NCBI GenBank assembly: GCA_963733905.1
Contig: CAVTEU010000007.1
Coordinates: forward strand, 62,001 to 126,000
Direction of reading: 5' to 3'
DNA: 64,000 nucleotides
Source: DATADW01 sp963733905
GTDB lineage: Bacteria; Actinomycetota; Acidimicrobiia; Spongiisociales; DATADW01
In this document: positions 46,044 to 55,328 of the stretch, piece by piece
Position numbering within the stretch: the stretch's first letter is position 1
Layout: every line of letters begins with the position of its first letter
Position numbers and translations under genes: made by a program
Notes under the pieces: generated by a model
The model's input: the letters and a program-made list of their open reading frames with translations, nothing else
Database searches by the model: none
What the model was told of the DNA's origin: nothing

Positions 46044-46843
46044 CCAGGTGGCGAGCCCCACTGCCTCATGAGGTGGCCGACGGCGGCGGTGCCCAGTTGG
46101 GCAACGAACAGCGCCACGCCGAGCGCCACCAGTGCCAGCTTTGCGAATCGACGGGTCTGCGTCAGTTCGGCGATTTCGTCATCCAGTGTCGCCCGAGCCT
46201 GCGAAGTCGAGGTCTGGACCTCGTCGAGGAGGTCCTGAGCCGAGTCCACCTGTGTCGCCAGATCGCCGACCGCGGTGCCGAGGTCGGACACATCCCCGGG
46301 GAGATCTGCCGTCCCCTCGGCCAGCGAGTCGAGTTCGTCACCCTCGGCGATGAGCTCCTCGGGGAGCCCTTCGAGGCTGTCCTCCAACTCGGTGAGCGCC
46401 TCGTCGAGCGGCACCTCGGGGTCGTAGTCGACCCCGACCACCGACAATGCCGACAAGGTGCTGTCGAGCACGGCCGCCGTCGAGATGAGCCCGGGGAGGG
46501 CGTCGAGCACCGCAGAAACGCTGTCGGGGAGAGTGGTGGTCATGACATCGGCGGTGTCGGTGGCGACCGCCTGCATCCCGGTAACCGTCTCGGCGGCGCT
46601 GGCGAGCACCGTCTCGGCCGATTCGAGGCCCGGCCCCACGTCCGCCAGCGCATCCGACAAGAGCACCGCCGATTCGTCAACCGTCGCCAGAGAGGTGTCG
46701 ACCAGGGCGGCGGTGTCTTCGACCGATTGGATCAGCGAGTCGGTGAGCCGCCACCCAAGCACGACCCCAACGACAGTGGCCACCGCCCCGACCCACCCGA
46801 GCGTGATGAGCACGGTCGCAAGTCTGCGGCGGCCGATCGTCAC
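46040..46843 (-). CDS. Two-helix membrane protein with long coiled-coil periplasmic domain
   Basis: I do not recognise the family. It has an N-terminal membrane helix (LATVLITLGWVGAVATVVGVVLG), about 200 residues of Ala/Asp/Thr/Ser/Val/Leu-rich helix with heptad-like spacing (SVEDTAALVDTSLATVDESAVLLSDAL is typical; read in short pieces), and a C-terminal helix near LALVALGVALFVAQLGTAAV. Methyl-accepting or phage-tape-like coiled-coil regions look similar. 267 residues. GTG start overlaps the SGNH gene stop (GTGA), and its stop overlaps the next ATG (ATGA). Likely a scaffold of the envelope operon (inference). Confidence 0.72.
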   Translation of the reverse strand: MTIGRRRLATVLITLGWVGAVATVVGVVLGWRLTDSLIQSVEDTAALVDTSLATVDESAVLLSDALADVGPGLESAETVLASAAETVTGMQAVATDTADVMTTTLPDSVSAVLDALPGLISTAAVLDSTLSALSVVGVDYDPEVPLDEALTELEDSLEGLPEELIAEGDELDSLAEGTADLPGDVSDLGTAVGDLATQVDSAQDLLDEVQTSTSQARATLDDEIAELTQTRRFAKLALVALGVALFVAQLGTAAVGHLMRQWGSPPG

Positions 46844-47622
46844 CTCGCCGGCGCCCGGTCGCCGATGGAGTTCACCGCTTCGCGGAATGTTGGGATGGCC
46901 GCCTCGGCCCACACCGTGTGCCCGGCGACGTTGGGGTGGTACTTGTCCGGGCTGAACACGTCCTCCCGGCGGAAGGCCGGAGTGGTGAGGCGCCGCATCG
47001 GGATCATCCAGACATTGTCGTGCCTGGTGGCGGCGCGCTCCTGGATGCCGTTGATGAGCGCCGACCACGTGGTCAGCAGCGAGCTCAACGGGAAGGCGGC
47101 CCGAGGAACCGTCCCCAGGTCGCCCATGCCGGGGAGGAGCACGACACCCGAGCATGCCGCCAGCCGCTCGACGATCTCGGATAGCTGGGCGGCGAACAGC
47201 CGGGGCGGCGTGCGGTGGGTCACGTCGTTGGTCCCGACGGCGAGAAACGAGATATCGGGGTTGTGCGCCTCGGCGGCATCGAGTTGGTAGGCGAGCACAT
47301 CGGCGGCGCGGGTCCCGCCGGTGGCGAGGCACCGAAGCTCGATCGCCGATGAGTCGGTGGCGATGGCACGACACACCTGGCGGAGCCAGATGTCGTCGGG
47401 GTCGTCCAGGCCGGGGCCGGTGAGAGCGCTGTCCCCCAGGGCGACGATGCGGATCAAGGGATGGTCGGGCGAGCCGAAGTCGCCAGAAGGGTCGTACCCC
47501 TCGAAGGTGGGAAGGTCGCGCCGGTATCCGGCGCGCAGTGCCTGGAAGAGGGCGGTCGCCAGCGCACCCGCGATGAGCAGGGGAAGTGCGAGGGTGAGGC
47601 GGCGGCCCGGGGTCGGGTGCAC
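46840..47622 (-). CDS. Membrane-anchored SGNH/GDSL hydrolase
   Basis: 260 residues. An N-terminal membrane helix (RLTLALPLLIAGALATALFQAL) tethers an extracytoplasmic SGNH esterase with block I VALGDSALTGPG (Ser nucleophile), block III FLAVGTNDVTH, and block V FSPDKYHPNVAGH (Asp and His). All four catalytic blocks are present. It could deacylate lipids or glycans. As the first gene of the minus-strand operon with plsC, it suggests phospholipid or surface-lipid turnover (inference). GTG start. Confidence 0.85.
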   Translation of the reverse strand: MHPTPGRRLTLALPLLIAGALATALFQALRAGYRRDLPTFEGYDPSGDFGSPDHPLIRIVALGDSALTGPGLDDPDDIWLRQVCRAIATDSSAIELRCLATGGTRAADVLAYQLDAAEAHNPDISFLAVGTNDVTHRTPPRLFAAQLSEIVERLAACSGVVLLPGMGDLGTVPRAAFPLSSLLTTWSALINGIQERAATRHDNVWMIPMRRLTTPAFRREDVFSPDKYHPNVAGHTVWAEAAIPTFREAVNSIGDRAPAR

Positions 47623-47661
47623 GGACGGATAATGTAGCCCGCCGTCCGGGAACGGCCGGCA

Positions 47662-47691
47662 GGTCCTCGGGGGGAGGACCGGATGAGGAGG
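47662..47691 (+). promoter_or_regulatory. Leader hairpin and ribosome site of the LLM oxidoreductase gene
   Basis: GGTCCTC (47662-47668) pairs with GAGGACC (47674-47680) around five G, followed by GAGGAGG (47685-47691) as a strong Shine-Dalgarno six bases before the ATG. TAATGT at about 47629 is a possible -10. It is a modest structured leader with no assigned role. Confidence 0.35.
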
Positions 47692-47696
47692 CCCAC

Positions 47697-48733
47697 ATGC
47701 GGCTCGGGCTCAACATCGGCTATTGGGGCGCCGGCATGGGACCGGCGCTCGACTTGGTCAAAGAGGCCGAGCGCCTGGGGTACGACACCGTCTGGGCGGC
47801 CGAGGCATATGGCGCCGACGCGGTAACGGTCCTCACCTGGATCGCAGCCCGGACCGAAACGCATCCGCGTTGGGTCGGCCATCCTCCAGATGCACGCCCG
47901 CACACCGGCGATGACGGCGATGACGGCGGCAACCCTCGATGAGCTGAGCGGTGGCCGGTTCCTGCTCGGTCTGGGCGTTTCCGGGCCGCAGGTTGTCGAG
48001 GGCTGGCACGGGGTCCCCTATGGGAAGCCCCTGCAACGAACCCGCGAGTACCTGGATGTCGTGCGTCGGATTCTCCGCCGCGAGGAGCCGCTCGAGCACC
48101 ACGGCGAGGAGCTCAGCATCCCCTATCGCGGGCCGGGGGCAACCGGTCTGGGAAAGCCGCTCAAGCTGATCGGACACCCCCGCAACCCTGAGATGCCCAT
48201 CTATCTCGCTGCGATCGGGCCCCGCAACGTAGAACTGGCCGCCGAGATCGCAGATGGCTGGCTCCCGGTCTTCTGGTCGCCCGAGCGGGCCGGTGAGGAG
48301 TTTGGCGCCGCTCTGGACCGTGGCTTTTCCCGATCGGGCGACGATTCGAAGGCGGACCGCTTCGAGATCGCCCCGACTGTCCAGGCGCTGGTGACCGAGG
48401 ACCTCGCTTCCGGCCGTGACACGATGCGGCCGATGCTCGCCCTCTACCTCGGCGGGATGGGGGCGAAAGGGCGCAACTTCTATGCCGACCTCGCCACCCG
48501 TTACGGCTATGGCGAGGCGGTGGAGCGGGTACAGAACGCCTATCTCGAGGGCCGCAAGGGCGAGGCGATGATGGCGGTCCCCGACGAGTTGGTCGACGAG
48601 GTGTCGCTGGTGGGCCCGCCAGATCGGATCCGCGACCGTCTCGCTGCTCTACGCCGAGTCGGGCGCCACCCAACTGCTGGTCGGGACCACCGACCTGGCG
48701 ACCCTCCGCACCCTGGCCGAGATGGCCGGGTGA
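47697..48733 (+). CDS. F420-dependent LLM-class oxidoreductase, Rv3520c-like (two frameshifts)
   Basis: A luciferase-like-monooxygenase fold enzyme that would use reduced F420 or flavin. It opens MRLGLNIGYWGAGMGPALDL, has EAERLGYDTVWAAEAYG, LDELSGGRFLLGLGVSGPQVVEGWHG, and PIYLAAIGPRNVELAAEIADGWLP, all typical of the mycobacterial family. Frames are joined near 47878 and 48645; the end reads LYAESGATQLLVGTTDLATLR. About 345 residues. Substrate unknown. Followed by an antiporter after ten bases. Confidence 0.85.
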
Positions 48734-48743
48734 AGCCGCGTCG

Positions 48744-50729
48744 GTGACCCTCCCACTGACCGACCCGGCCTGGGTCTTTCTCGTCCTCGCTGTCGCCATC
48801 CTGGTCTCGCCGCTGCTGGCCGAGCGGATCCGGCTCCCGGGGATCGTCGGGCTGGTCATCGCCGGCCTCGTCCTCGGTCCCCACGTCACCGGGCTCCTCG
48901 AGCGGAGCGGGACCGTGGAGCAACTGGGCGGCCTCGGCCTGCTCTACCTCATGTTCCTCGCCGGCCTCGAGCTCGACATCGACGAGCTCTACCACTACCG
49001 GCGCGCCGCCGGTGTGTTCGGCGCCCTCACCTTCGCCATCCCCTTCGTCACCGGGGCCGTAGTCGGTTGGGCCTTCGGGTTCGCCGCAGCAGAGGCGGTG
49101 GTCCTGGGGCTGCTCTTTGCCTCGCAGACGCTCGTCGCCTACCCGGTGGTGCGCCGCTATGGGTTGGTGGGCAACCGGGCGGTGGCCTCGACGGTAGGTG
49201 CCACGGTCATAACCGACACGGTGGCACTCGCCTCACTGGGGGTGGTCGTCGGCCTCTCAAGCGCGGGTGGCGGTCTCGATGTGGTGCTCCGGCTGTTCCT
49301 CGGTCTGGCCGTCCTTTCCGCCTACTGCATCTGGGTGCTGCCGCGGGTGGCCAAGTGGTTCTTCGCCGGGCTCGGGCAGGAGCCCGTGCTCCGGTTCGTG
49401 TTCGTGCTCGCCGGGTTCCTCTCGGCGGCGGCGCTGGGAGAGCTTCTCGGGGTCGAGTCGATCGTCGGGTCCTTCTTCGCTGGGCTGGCGCTCAACCGCC
49501 TGGTACCCAACCGGGGGACGCTGATGCAGAGCATCGAGTTCGTCGGCGCCGCGCTGCTGGTCCCGCTCTTCCTCATATCGGTGGGGATGCTGGTGGACCC
49601 GGCGGTGGTGGCCGATCCGGACACGGTGATCCTCGCCGCGGTCGTGTCGGTGCTCATCCTGATGGCAAAGGCGGCTGCCGCTTGGCTGACCGGCCGGATC
49701 TTCAGGTTCAGCGGGGCCGAGATAGGAGTGATGTTCGGGCTGTCGGGCGCCCATGCCGCGGCGACTCTCGCCGCCACCATCGTCGCCTTCGAGATAGGGC
49801 TCTTCGACGAGGAAGTCGTGAACGCGGTGCTGCTGGTCATCCTCGTCACCGTGGTGGTCTCGTCCTGGGCGGCGCGTCGTTGGGCGCCGCGGGTCGACGG
49901 GAGCCAGGAGCGGCCCCGCAAGCTGGGCGAGGTCGTCGTCGTCCCCGTCGCAAACCCCGGCTCCGCACCCCAACTGGCGCGGTTCGCCGCCCGGCTCGCC
50001 ATGGCCGACGGCGGTGTGGTGGTGGCGACGCACGTTCTGGTGGACACCGATCAGGAGGCGGTGAGGGATGCGAAGCGGTTGCTCGAGGACGCCGCCCAGC
50101 CGGCGGCCGCCGAGGGGGGAGAGGTCGAGCTGCAGATGAGGGTCGATGCTTCACCTACAGCCGGGATACTCCACACCGTCGCCGAGCGGGCAGCGTCGCT
50201 GTTGGTGCTGGGCTGGCAAGACCTGACGCCCATCCAGGACGTTTTGCTCGGCAGCAGGATCGACGAGATCGTCGCCGGCTGCGCCGTGCCGGTGGTGACG
50301 ATCAGACTCGGTGGGGAAGCGCCCTCCGCGGTGTGGCTGGCACTTGGCGATGACGACTTTCGGGATTCGCACGCCGGCGACCTGGAGGCTGCGGTGACGG
50401 TCTGCAGGTTGCTCGCACGGTCGGGGATGCCCCTCACGGTGTGCTGCCCCGAGCGGTGGGCGGCGGAGCAGTTGCTACCCGAGGCGCAGGTCCATGTGGT
50501 GCCGGCCGACGGGTCGCGGGCGGCGACCGTGCAGAACCTCGCCGGGCCATCCGACCTGGTGGTGCTCCCCGCGGGCCACCACCGGACGACATTTGGCGGC
50601 GACGCCGCCTCGTTGGCGTCACGCCGACCCGATCTCACGGTGGCGGTGGCGATCGGAGCCGCCCCAAGGGAGCGGTTTGGCCGGGGCGACGAGGCCCCCA
50701 TCCCCGGCCTCCTCGGCGGCCCCGAATAG
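48744..50729 (+). CDS. CPA2-family cation/proton antiporter with universal-stress-like C-terminus
   Basis: 661 residues. The first about 380 form some 12 membrane helices with family motifs (LPGIVGLVIAGLVLGPHVTGLL, YLMFLAGLELDIDEL, and a VGNRAVASTVGATVITDTVALASL region) typical of Na+/H+ or K+/H+ exchangers. The C-terminal cytoplasmic half contains two USP-like modules (VVVVPVANPGSAPQLARFAARL and a later LLVLGWQDLTPI segment) that may sense nucleotide. Intact. It precedes dnaE2 but has its own start and no LexA box. Confidence 0.9.
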   Translation: MTLPLTDPAWVFLVLAVAILVSPLLAERIRLPGIVGLVIAGLVLGPHVTGLLERSGTVEQLGGLGLLYLMFLAGLELDIDELYHYRRAAGVFGALTFAIPFVTGAVVGWAFGFAAAEAVVLGLLFASQTLVAYPVVRRYGLVGNRAVASTVGATVITDTVALASLGVVVGLSSAGGGLDVVLRLFLGLAVLSAYCIWVLPRVAKWFFAGLGQEPVLRFVFVLAGFLSAAALGELLGVESIVGSFFAGLALNRLVPNRGTLMQSIEFVGAALLVPLFLISVGMLVDPAVVADPDTVILAAVVSVLILMAKAAAAWLTGRIFRFSGAEIGVMFGLSGAHAAATLAATIVAFEIGLFDEEVVNAVLLVILVTVVVSSWAARRWAPRVDGSQERPRKLGEVVVVPVANPGSAPQLARFAARLAMADGGVVVATHVLVDTDQEAVRDAKRLLEDAAQPAAAEGGEVELQMRVDASPTAGILHTVAERAASLLVLGWQDLTPIQDVLLGSRIDEIVAGCAVPVVTIRLGGEAPSAVWLALGDDDFRDSHAGDLEAAVTVCRLLARSGMPLTVCCPERWAAEQLLPEAQVHVVPADGSRAATVQNLAGPSDLVVLPAGHHRTTFGGDAASLASRRPDLTVAVAIGAAPRERFGRGDEAPIPGLLGGPE

Positions 50730-50762
50730 GGCAGTCTGCAACGCCACCACTCCGTCTTCTCT

Positions 50763-50800
50763 GGCTGCCGTCTGCCGTCTGCCGTCTTCCGTCTTCCGTC
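50763..50800. repeat. Heptamer repeat, copy 2, upstream of dnaE2
   Basis: Three TGCCGTC units (50766-50786) are followed by two TTCCGTC units (50787-50800), ending three bases before the LexA box. It is an inverted partner of the GACGGCA array inside dnaE2 (51074-51101), and shares about 20 bases with copy 1 at 23994. Confidence 0.85.
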
Positions 50801-50802
50801 GG

Positions 50803-50824
50803 TCGAACATACGTTCGATAGAAT
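50803..50824 (+). promoter_or_regulatory. LexA box and -10 element of dnaE2
   Basis: TCGAACATACGTTCGA (50803-50818) is followed directly by TAGAAT (50819-50824), a -10 match, and then by seven bases and GTG (50832). The layout matches that at imuA' (box, TAGAnT, 7-9 bases, GTG), so dnaE2 mRNA would be leaderless and LexA-repressed. Confidence 0.92.
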
Positions 50825-50831
50825 CCACTGG

Positions 50832-53800
50832 GTGCGACACGACTACGCCGAGCTCCACTGCCACTCAAACTTCTCCTTTCTCGACGGTGCCTCGCATCCC
50901 GATGACCTGGTGGAGCGAGCCGCAGATCTCGGCTATCGGGCTTTGGCCATCACCGATCACGACGGTTTCTACGGGGCGGTCCGCTTCTCCGAGGCTGCCC
51001 GTCGATTGGGGCTTCCTGCCGTCTACGGGGTCGAGGTAGGGCTCCCAGCTCCGACGGCGGACGGCGCAGAGAAGACGGCAGACGGCAGACGGCAGACGGC
51101 AGCCGATCCAATCGCCAGAGCAGAGGAGCGGGATCAGGAATCTTCCGTCTTCCGACTTCAGTCTTCCGACTCGGCGCCCGAAGGGCGCCGTAGAGGGCGG
51201 ACTAAGAGGATGCACGGCGCCAAGCCAACAGGGCCGGATGAGACAGATCACCTGGTCTTGCTCGCCCCCTCCGCAAAGGGACACGCCGCGCTTTCCCGAC
51301 TGGTGACCAGAGCGCAGTTCCGCGGCGAGAAGGACCGACCGGTCTATGACTGGGAGGACCTGGCCGAGGCCGCTTCGAGCGGGCGGTTGGTGGCGCTGAC
51401 CGGGTGTCACCGCGGGGCGGTGCCGTCAGCCGCGCAACGTGGCGATCTCGATGGAGCGGTTACTGCGGCCGCCCGGCTGCGCGACCTCTTTGGGTCGCGC
51501 CTCCACATCGAGTTGTGGCACCACGGCATGCCCGAAGATGATCCCCGCAACGATCTGATGGCGGAGGTTGCCGGTCGGCTGAGTCTCCCTGTGGTGGCCA
51601 CCAACAACGTCCACTACCACGACAGGAACGACGCCCACCTCTCCGAGGTGCTGGCGGCCATCGGCGGTCGGCGGAGCCTGGCCGCTCACGACGGGTTCCG
51701 CCCGGCAACCGATGAACGGTTCCTCAAGCCCGCCGATGAGATGGCGCGCCGCTTTGCCCGTCATCCCGGTGCGGTGCCCCGTGCGGTGGAGCTTGCCGAG
51801 ACGCTGGCATTCGATCTGAGGCTGGTTGCCCCCCAGCTTCCCGATTTCCCGATGCCGGGTCACTTCCAATCGGAGATGGCGTTCCTGCGTCACCTCACCT
51901 TGGAGGGCGCCAGACGGGTCTACCCCGACTCCTCCGGCGGGATCGACCCGGTTGCGGAATCAAGGCTGGAGCATGAGCTCGTCATCATCGAGAACCTTGG
52001 GTTCGCCGGGTACTTCCTCGTGGTGTGGGACATCGTCAGGTTCGCCCGCGGACAGGACATCATGTGCCAGATACGGGGGTCTGGCGCCGATTCCGCGGTT
52101 TGCCGCTGTCTCGGGCTCACCAGGGTCGACCCAATCCGGCTCGGCCTCCCTTTCGAGCGGTTCCTCTCCGAGGAGCGGGGGCGTCCTCCCGACATAGACC
52201 TAGATCTCGAGGCCGACCGGCGCGAGGAGGTGATCCAGTACTGCTACCGCCGTTACGGTCGGGAACGGGCGGCGATGGTGGCCAACGTCATCACCTACAG
52301 GCCAAGATCGGTCCTCCGCGATGTCGGCAAGACATTCGGGTTCACCCAGGCGCAGGTCGACGGGTTGTCGAAGTACGTGGACAGCCGTGACGTCTCCCAA
52401 CTGAAGCTCGAGGCGCCGCTACCCGAGGGTCTCACCGCCGAGCTCATCTACGAGGTGTGCCACCGCCTCGACGGGTTCCCCCGCCATCTCGGGATCCACT
52501 CCGGGGGGATGGTCATCGCCGACCGCCCGCTGTGGCAGGTGGTGCCATTGGAGTGGGGGCGGATGGAGGGGCGCACCGTGCTCCAGTGGGACAAGGACGA
52601 CTGCGCCGCCATCGGAATCGTCAAGTTCGATCTCCTCGGGCTCGGCATGCTCAACGCTCTGCACCTCACCGTCGACGCCGTCGAGGAAGTGCACGGGGTG
52701 GCCCTCGACCTCGCCACCATCCCCCAGGAGCCCGCGGTGTACGAGATGATGACCAGGGCAGACACCGTGGGGTTGTTCCAGGTCGAGTCGCGGGCGCAGA
52801 TGGCGACGCTCCCCAGGATGAAGCCGCGCACCTTCTACGACCTGGCGGTCGAAGTGGCGTTGATCCGACCCGGACCGGTCCAGGGTCAATCGGTCCACCC
52901 CTACCTGCGCCGTCGCAACGGCGAGGAGCCGGTTCGCTACCCGCATCCGCTCACCGAGTCGATCCTGAAGAAGACCCTCGGGGTCCCGGTGTTCCAGGAG
53001 CAATTGATGGAGTTGGCCAGGGTCTGCGCCGGTTTCGACGGTGGTCAATCCGACCGGCTCCGTCAGGCGATGACCCACAAGCGCTCCGACCGGGAGATGG
53101 CCAAGCTCGCCGACGAGGTCTACTCGGGGATGGCCGTCAAACGGGATCGCCGGCGCAGCCGCCGACGAGATCTGGGAGAAGCTGCAGGGCTTCGCCAGCT
53201 TCGGGTTTCCCGAGAGCCATTCGGTGAGCTTCGCCTACATCGTCTACATGTCTGCCTGGCTCCGTTACCACTGGCCCGCCGAGTTCCTCGTCGGGCTGCT
53301 CAATGCCCAGCCGATGGGGTTCTACAGCCCCAATTCGCTGGTGCAGGACGCAGGGCGTCACGGGGTGGTGGTGCTCCCTGCCGACATCAACCGCTCCTGG
53401 CACGACTGCACCATCGAGCAGTGGGATGCCGACCCAGACGACACGGTGAGCTTCTCCGGGGCGGTATGGCGGCGGGGGAGAGGGCCGGTAGACGACCCAC
53501 AGCGACCGGCGGTGGCGGTGCGGATGGGGCTGCGCTATGTGCGCAACCTGGGCGAGGGGGAGATAACGAGGGTCGAGGCGGCCCGCCAACTCGGTGGCGA
53601 GTTCACCTCACCAGAGGATCTGGCACAGCGGACGGGGCTCAAGGTAGACGCCCTCGAGGGACTCGCCGCTGCCGGGGCGCTGGAGTCGATCGGGCTCGCT
53701 CCCCGGGAAGGGATGTGGGCGGCAGGCGTGATGGCGGAGATCGGCCCGGGCCGGCTCCCGCTCGGTGCGGGGATCGACCCTCCCCACCTTCCCGCGATGA

Positions 53801-54207
53801 GCGAGTTGGAGCGGCATCAAGCCGATCTATGGGCAACCGGTGTCTCGGTGTCCCATCCTGTCCAGTTCGTCAGGGACACATTGCGCCAGATGGGCTGTCT
53901 CACCGTGGCAGAGGTGCTCGACCTGCGGGCGATGCGGTCGCGGGTGGCGGTGGGTGGCATCGTCACCCACCGCCAACGCCCGGAGACGTCGGCTGGGGTG
54001 ATCTTCTTCAACCTGGAGGACGAGACCGGACTGCTCAACGTGGTGGTGCTGCCCGACGTGTGGACGGTCCATCGGGAGGTGGCCCGCCGCAATCCCGGCC
54101 TGGTGATCGAGGGGATGGTGGAGTACCGCGACGGGGTGACCAACCTTGTCGCCCGCTCCTTCAGGCCGATCCCGGTGGAAGGGGTGGCGGCGCGGAACTT
54201 CAGATGA
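50832..54207 (+). CDS. dnaE2: Error-prone DNA polymerase DnaE2/ImuC (one frameshift)
   Basis: A family C polymerase that copies damaged DNA with ImuA' and ImuB. The PHP domain opens YAELHCHSNFSFLDGASHP with ALAITDHDGFYG. An unusual Arg/Gln/Ser-rich insertion at residues about 77-125 is encoded by heptamer repeats. The polymerase core has SGADSAVCRCLG, PPDIDLDLEADRREEV (catalytic Asp pair near residue 455) and a finger domain with LGIHSGGMVIADRPL. After a shift near 53140 come FGFPESHSVSFAYIVY and the OB domain VGGIVTHRQRPETSAGVIFFNLED. About 1,125 residues. GTG start with no ribosome site, consistent with a leaderless mRNA. About 6.4 kb from its partners. Confidence 0.94.
51057..51190. repeat. 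Heptamer-repeat element inserted in frame in dnaE2, copy 3
   Basis: Four GACGGCA units (51074-51101) are followed 40 bases later by TCTTCCG-type units (51141-51168) and an eight-base hairpin CGGCGCCC-GAA-GGGCGCCG (51172-51190). GAAGACGG at 51071 is the inverted complement of CCGTCTTC at 51145. Three heptamers keep the frame (21 bases, seven codons), giving TADGRRQTAADP-like protein. It replaces a linker that is short in other DnaE2 proteins. Confidence 0.8.
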
Positions 54208-54332
54208 GCTGACCTCAGCGGCTCAGGTCGGCCTGACGCTGACCATGGATGGCAGAGGCGTTCGAACATCCCGACCCGCCGATCTCGTGGGACACTCGGG
54301 GTGCAGCGGAACCCTCGGGAGGCTTGGCGACC

Positions 54333-54812
54333 ATGTCCATGCTCGAAACCGATGTCCACGAACCAGAACGGCAATACCAGCCGCACACCACACAGCATTC
54401 GCCGGTCGTCCTGTTTCACGCGAAAAGGCGAGCCGACGACTGGCAGTTGCATCTCGCCGACCGGATCACGACGTTTGCCGGTTCAATGGTGTTCGTTTGG
54501 GTCCACGTCGCCATCTTTGCCATCTGGATCGCCTCCGGCCTTTTCGGCGCCGATCGGTACCCGTTCCAGTTCTTGACGTTCGTTGTCTCGCTGGAAGCGA
54601 TCTTCCTGTCGACGTTCGTCATGGTCGGCCAGAACCGACAGGCGGTGTTCCAACAGGCGAAAGCCGATCACGACTTCCACGAAACAGAAACGGAGCTGAA
54701 GCAGAACACGGAGCTGACTCGTGCCATCCACGCGATGACAGTGGAGATCGACGCGCTCGTCCAAGAGCTGCGGGAGAAGATGGGCGACGGTACCGAAAGT
54801 GCCGATGCATGA
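54333..54812 (+). CDS. DUF1003 family membrane protein
   Basis: A two-helix inner-membrane protein of unknown function. Features are WQLHLADRITTFAGSMVFVWVHVAIFAIWIAS (first helix with the family GS..F segment) and FLTFVVSLEAIFLSTFVMVGQNRQ, followed by a cytoplasmic helical tail with DHDFHETETELKQNTELTRAI. The ATG at 54333 has GGGAGG ten bases upstream; ATG 54249 in the same frame would add 28 residues. About 159 residues. The base use is somewhat less GC-rich than the neighbours. Confidence 0.82.
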   Translation: MSMLETDVHEPERQYQPHTTQHSPVVLFHAKRRADDWQLHLADRITTFAGSMVFVWVHVAIFAIWIASGLFGADRYPFQFLTFVVSLEAIFLSTFVMVGQNRQAVFQQAKADHDFHETETELKQNTELTRAIHAMTVEIDALVQELREKMGDGTESADA

Positions 54813-54896
54813 CCGGTCGTCAACATGGGAGGCTGGACCGCCCCTGAACTTCCCAGGTCTTGGCGCCCAAACCCACCAATGCGGTTAAGCTTGGTT

Positions 54897-54988
54897 TCGA
54901 CGACAGCCGTCGTCGACGGTCGGCGCTCCGATCACATGCCCCTCGGGGCTGGCGAGGAGCGAGCTCGTCGAACGCCAAAGGAGCTCGC
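54897..54988 (+). promoter_or_regulatory. Structured leader upstream of the RRM gene
   Basis: The 225-base gap before the RRM gene holds TTAAGCTT-like sequence near 54885 as a weak -10, then two perfect eight-base stems: TCGACGAC-AGCC-GTCGTCGA (54897-54916) and GCGAGCTC (54959-54966) with GAGCTCGC (54981-54988). GAGGAG at 55022-55027 is the ribosome site. Long 5' leaders are common for cold-shock RNA-binding proteins. The regulatory role is inferred. Confidence 0.45.
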
Positions 54989-55037
54989 CGCTCCCGGAGA
55001 CACCGGGGGTCGCCGTTCCACGAGGAGCACAACAAGC

Positions 55038-55328
55038 ATGAACCTGTACGTGGGCAATCTGCCCTTTTCTTACGACTCGGCCAGCCTGAGCACGCTGTTC
55101 GCCCGCTTCGGCGAGGTGGCATCGGCGCAGGTGGTGACCGATCGCGACACCGGGCGCTCACGCGGTTTCGGGTTCGTCGAGATGGCCGACGAGGACGCAC
55201 GCCGGGCGATCGAGGAGCTGGATGGCTCCGACATCGACGGTCGCCGCCTCACAGTCAACCAGGCACGGCCACGGGAGAACCGCGGCCCGCGTCGCGACGA
55301 CAGATCGAGCGGCCGCTCGCGCTGGTGA
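55038..55328 (+). CDS. RRM-domain RNA-binding protein
   Basis: 96 residues, a single RNA-recognition motif: RNP2 is LYVGNL at residues 3-8, RNP1 is RGFGFVEM near residues 43-50, and a short Arg-rich tail (RPRENRGPRRDDRSSGRSRW) follows. The fold resembles the glycine-rich and Rbp cold-inducible proteins of cyanobacteria. It would bind single-stranded RNA as a chaperone. The TGA overlaps the GTG start of infA, so the two are cotranslated. Confidence 0.92.
   Translation: MNLYVGNLPFSYDSASLSTLFARFGEVASAQVVTDRDTGRSRGFGFVEMADEDARRAIEELDGSDIDGRRLTVNQARPRENRGPRRDDRSSGRSRW

Noticed and set aside
54270..54284. TTCGAACATCCCGAC before the DUF1003 gene, similar to half of a LexA box
   Set aside because: The right half lacks GTTCGA; it is not a palindrome and has no -10 adjoining.
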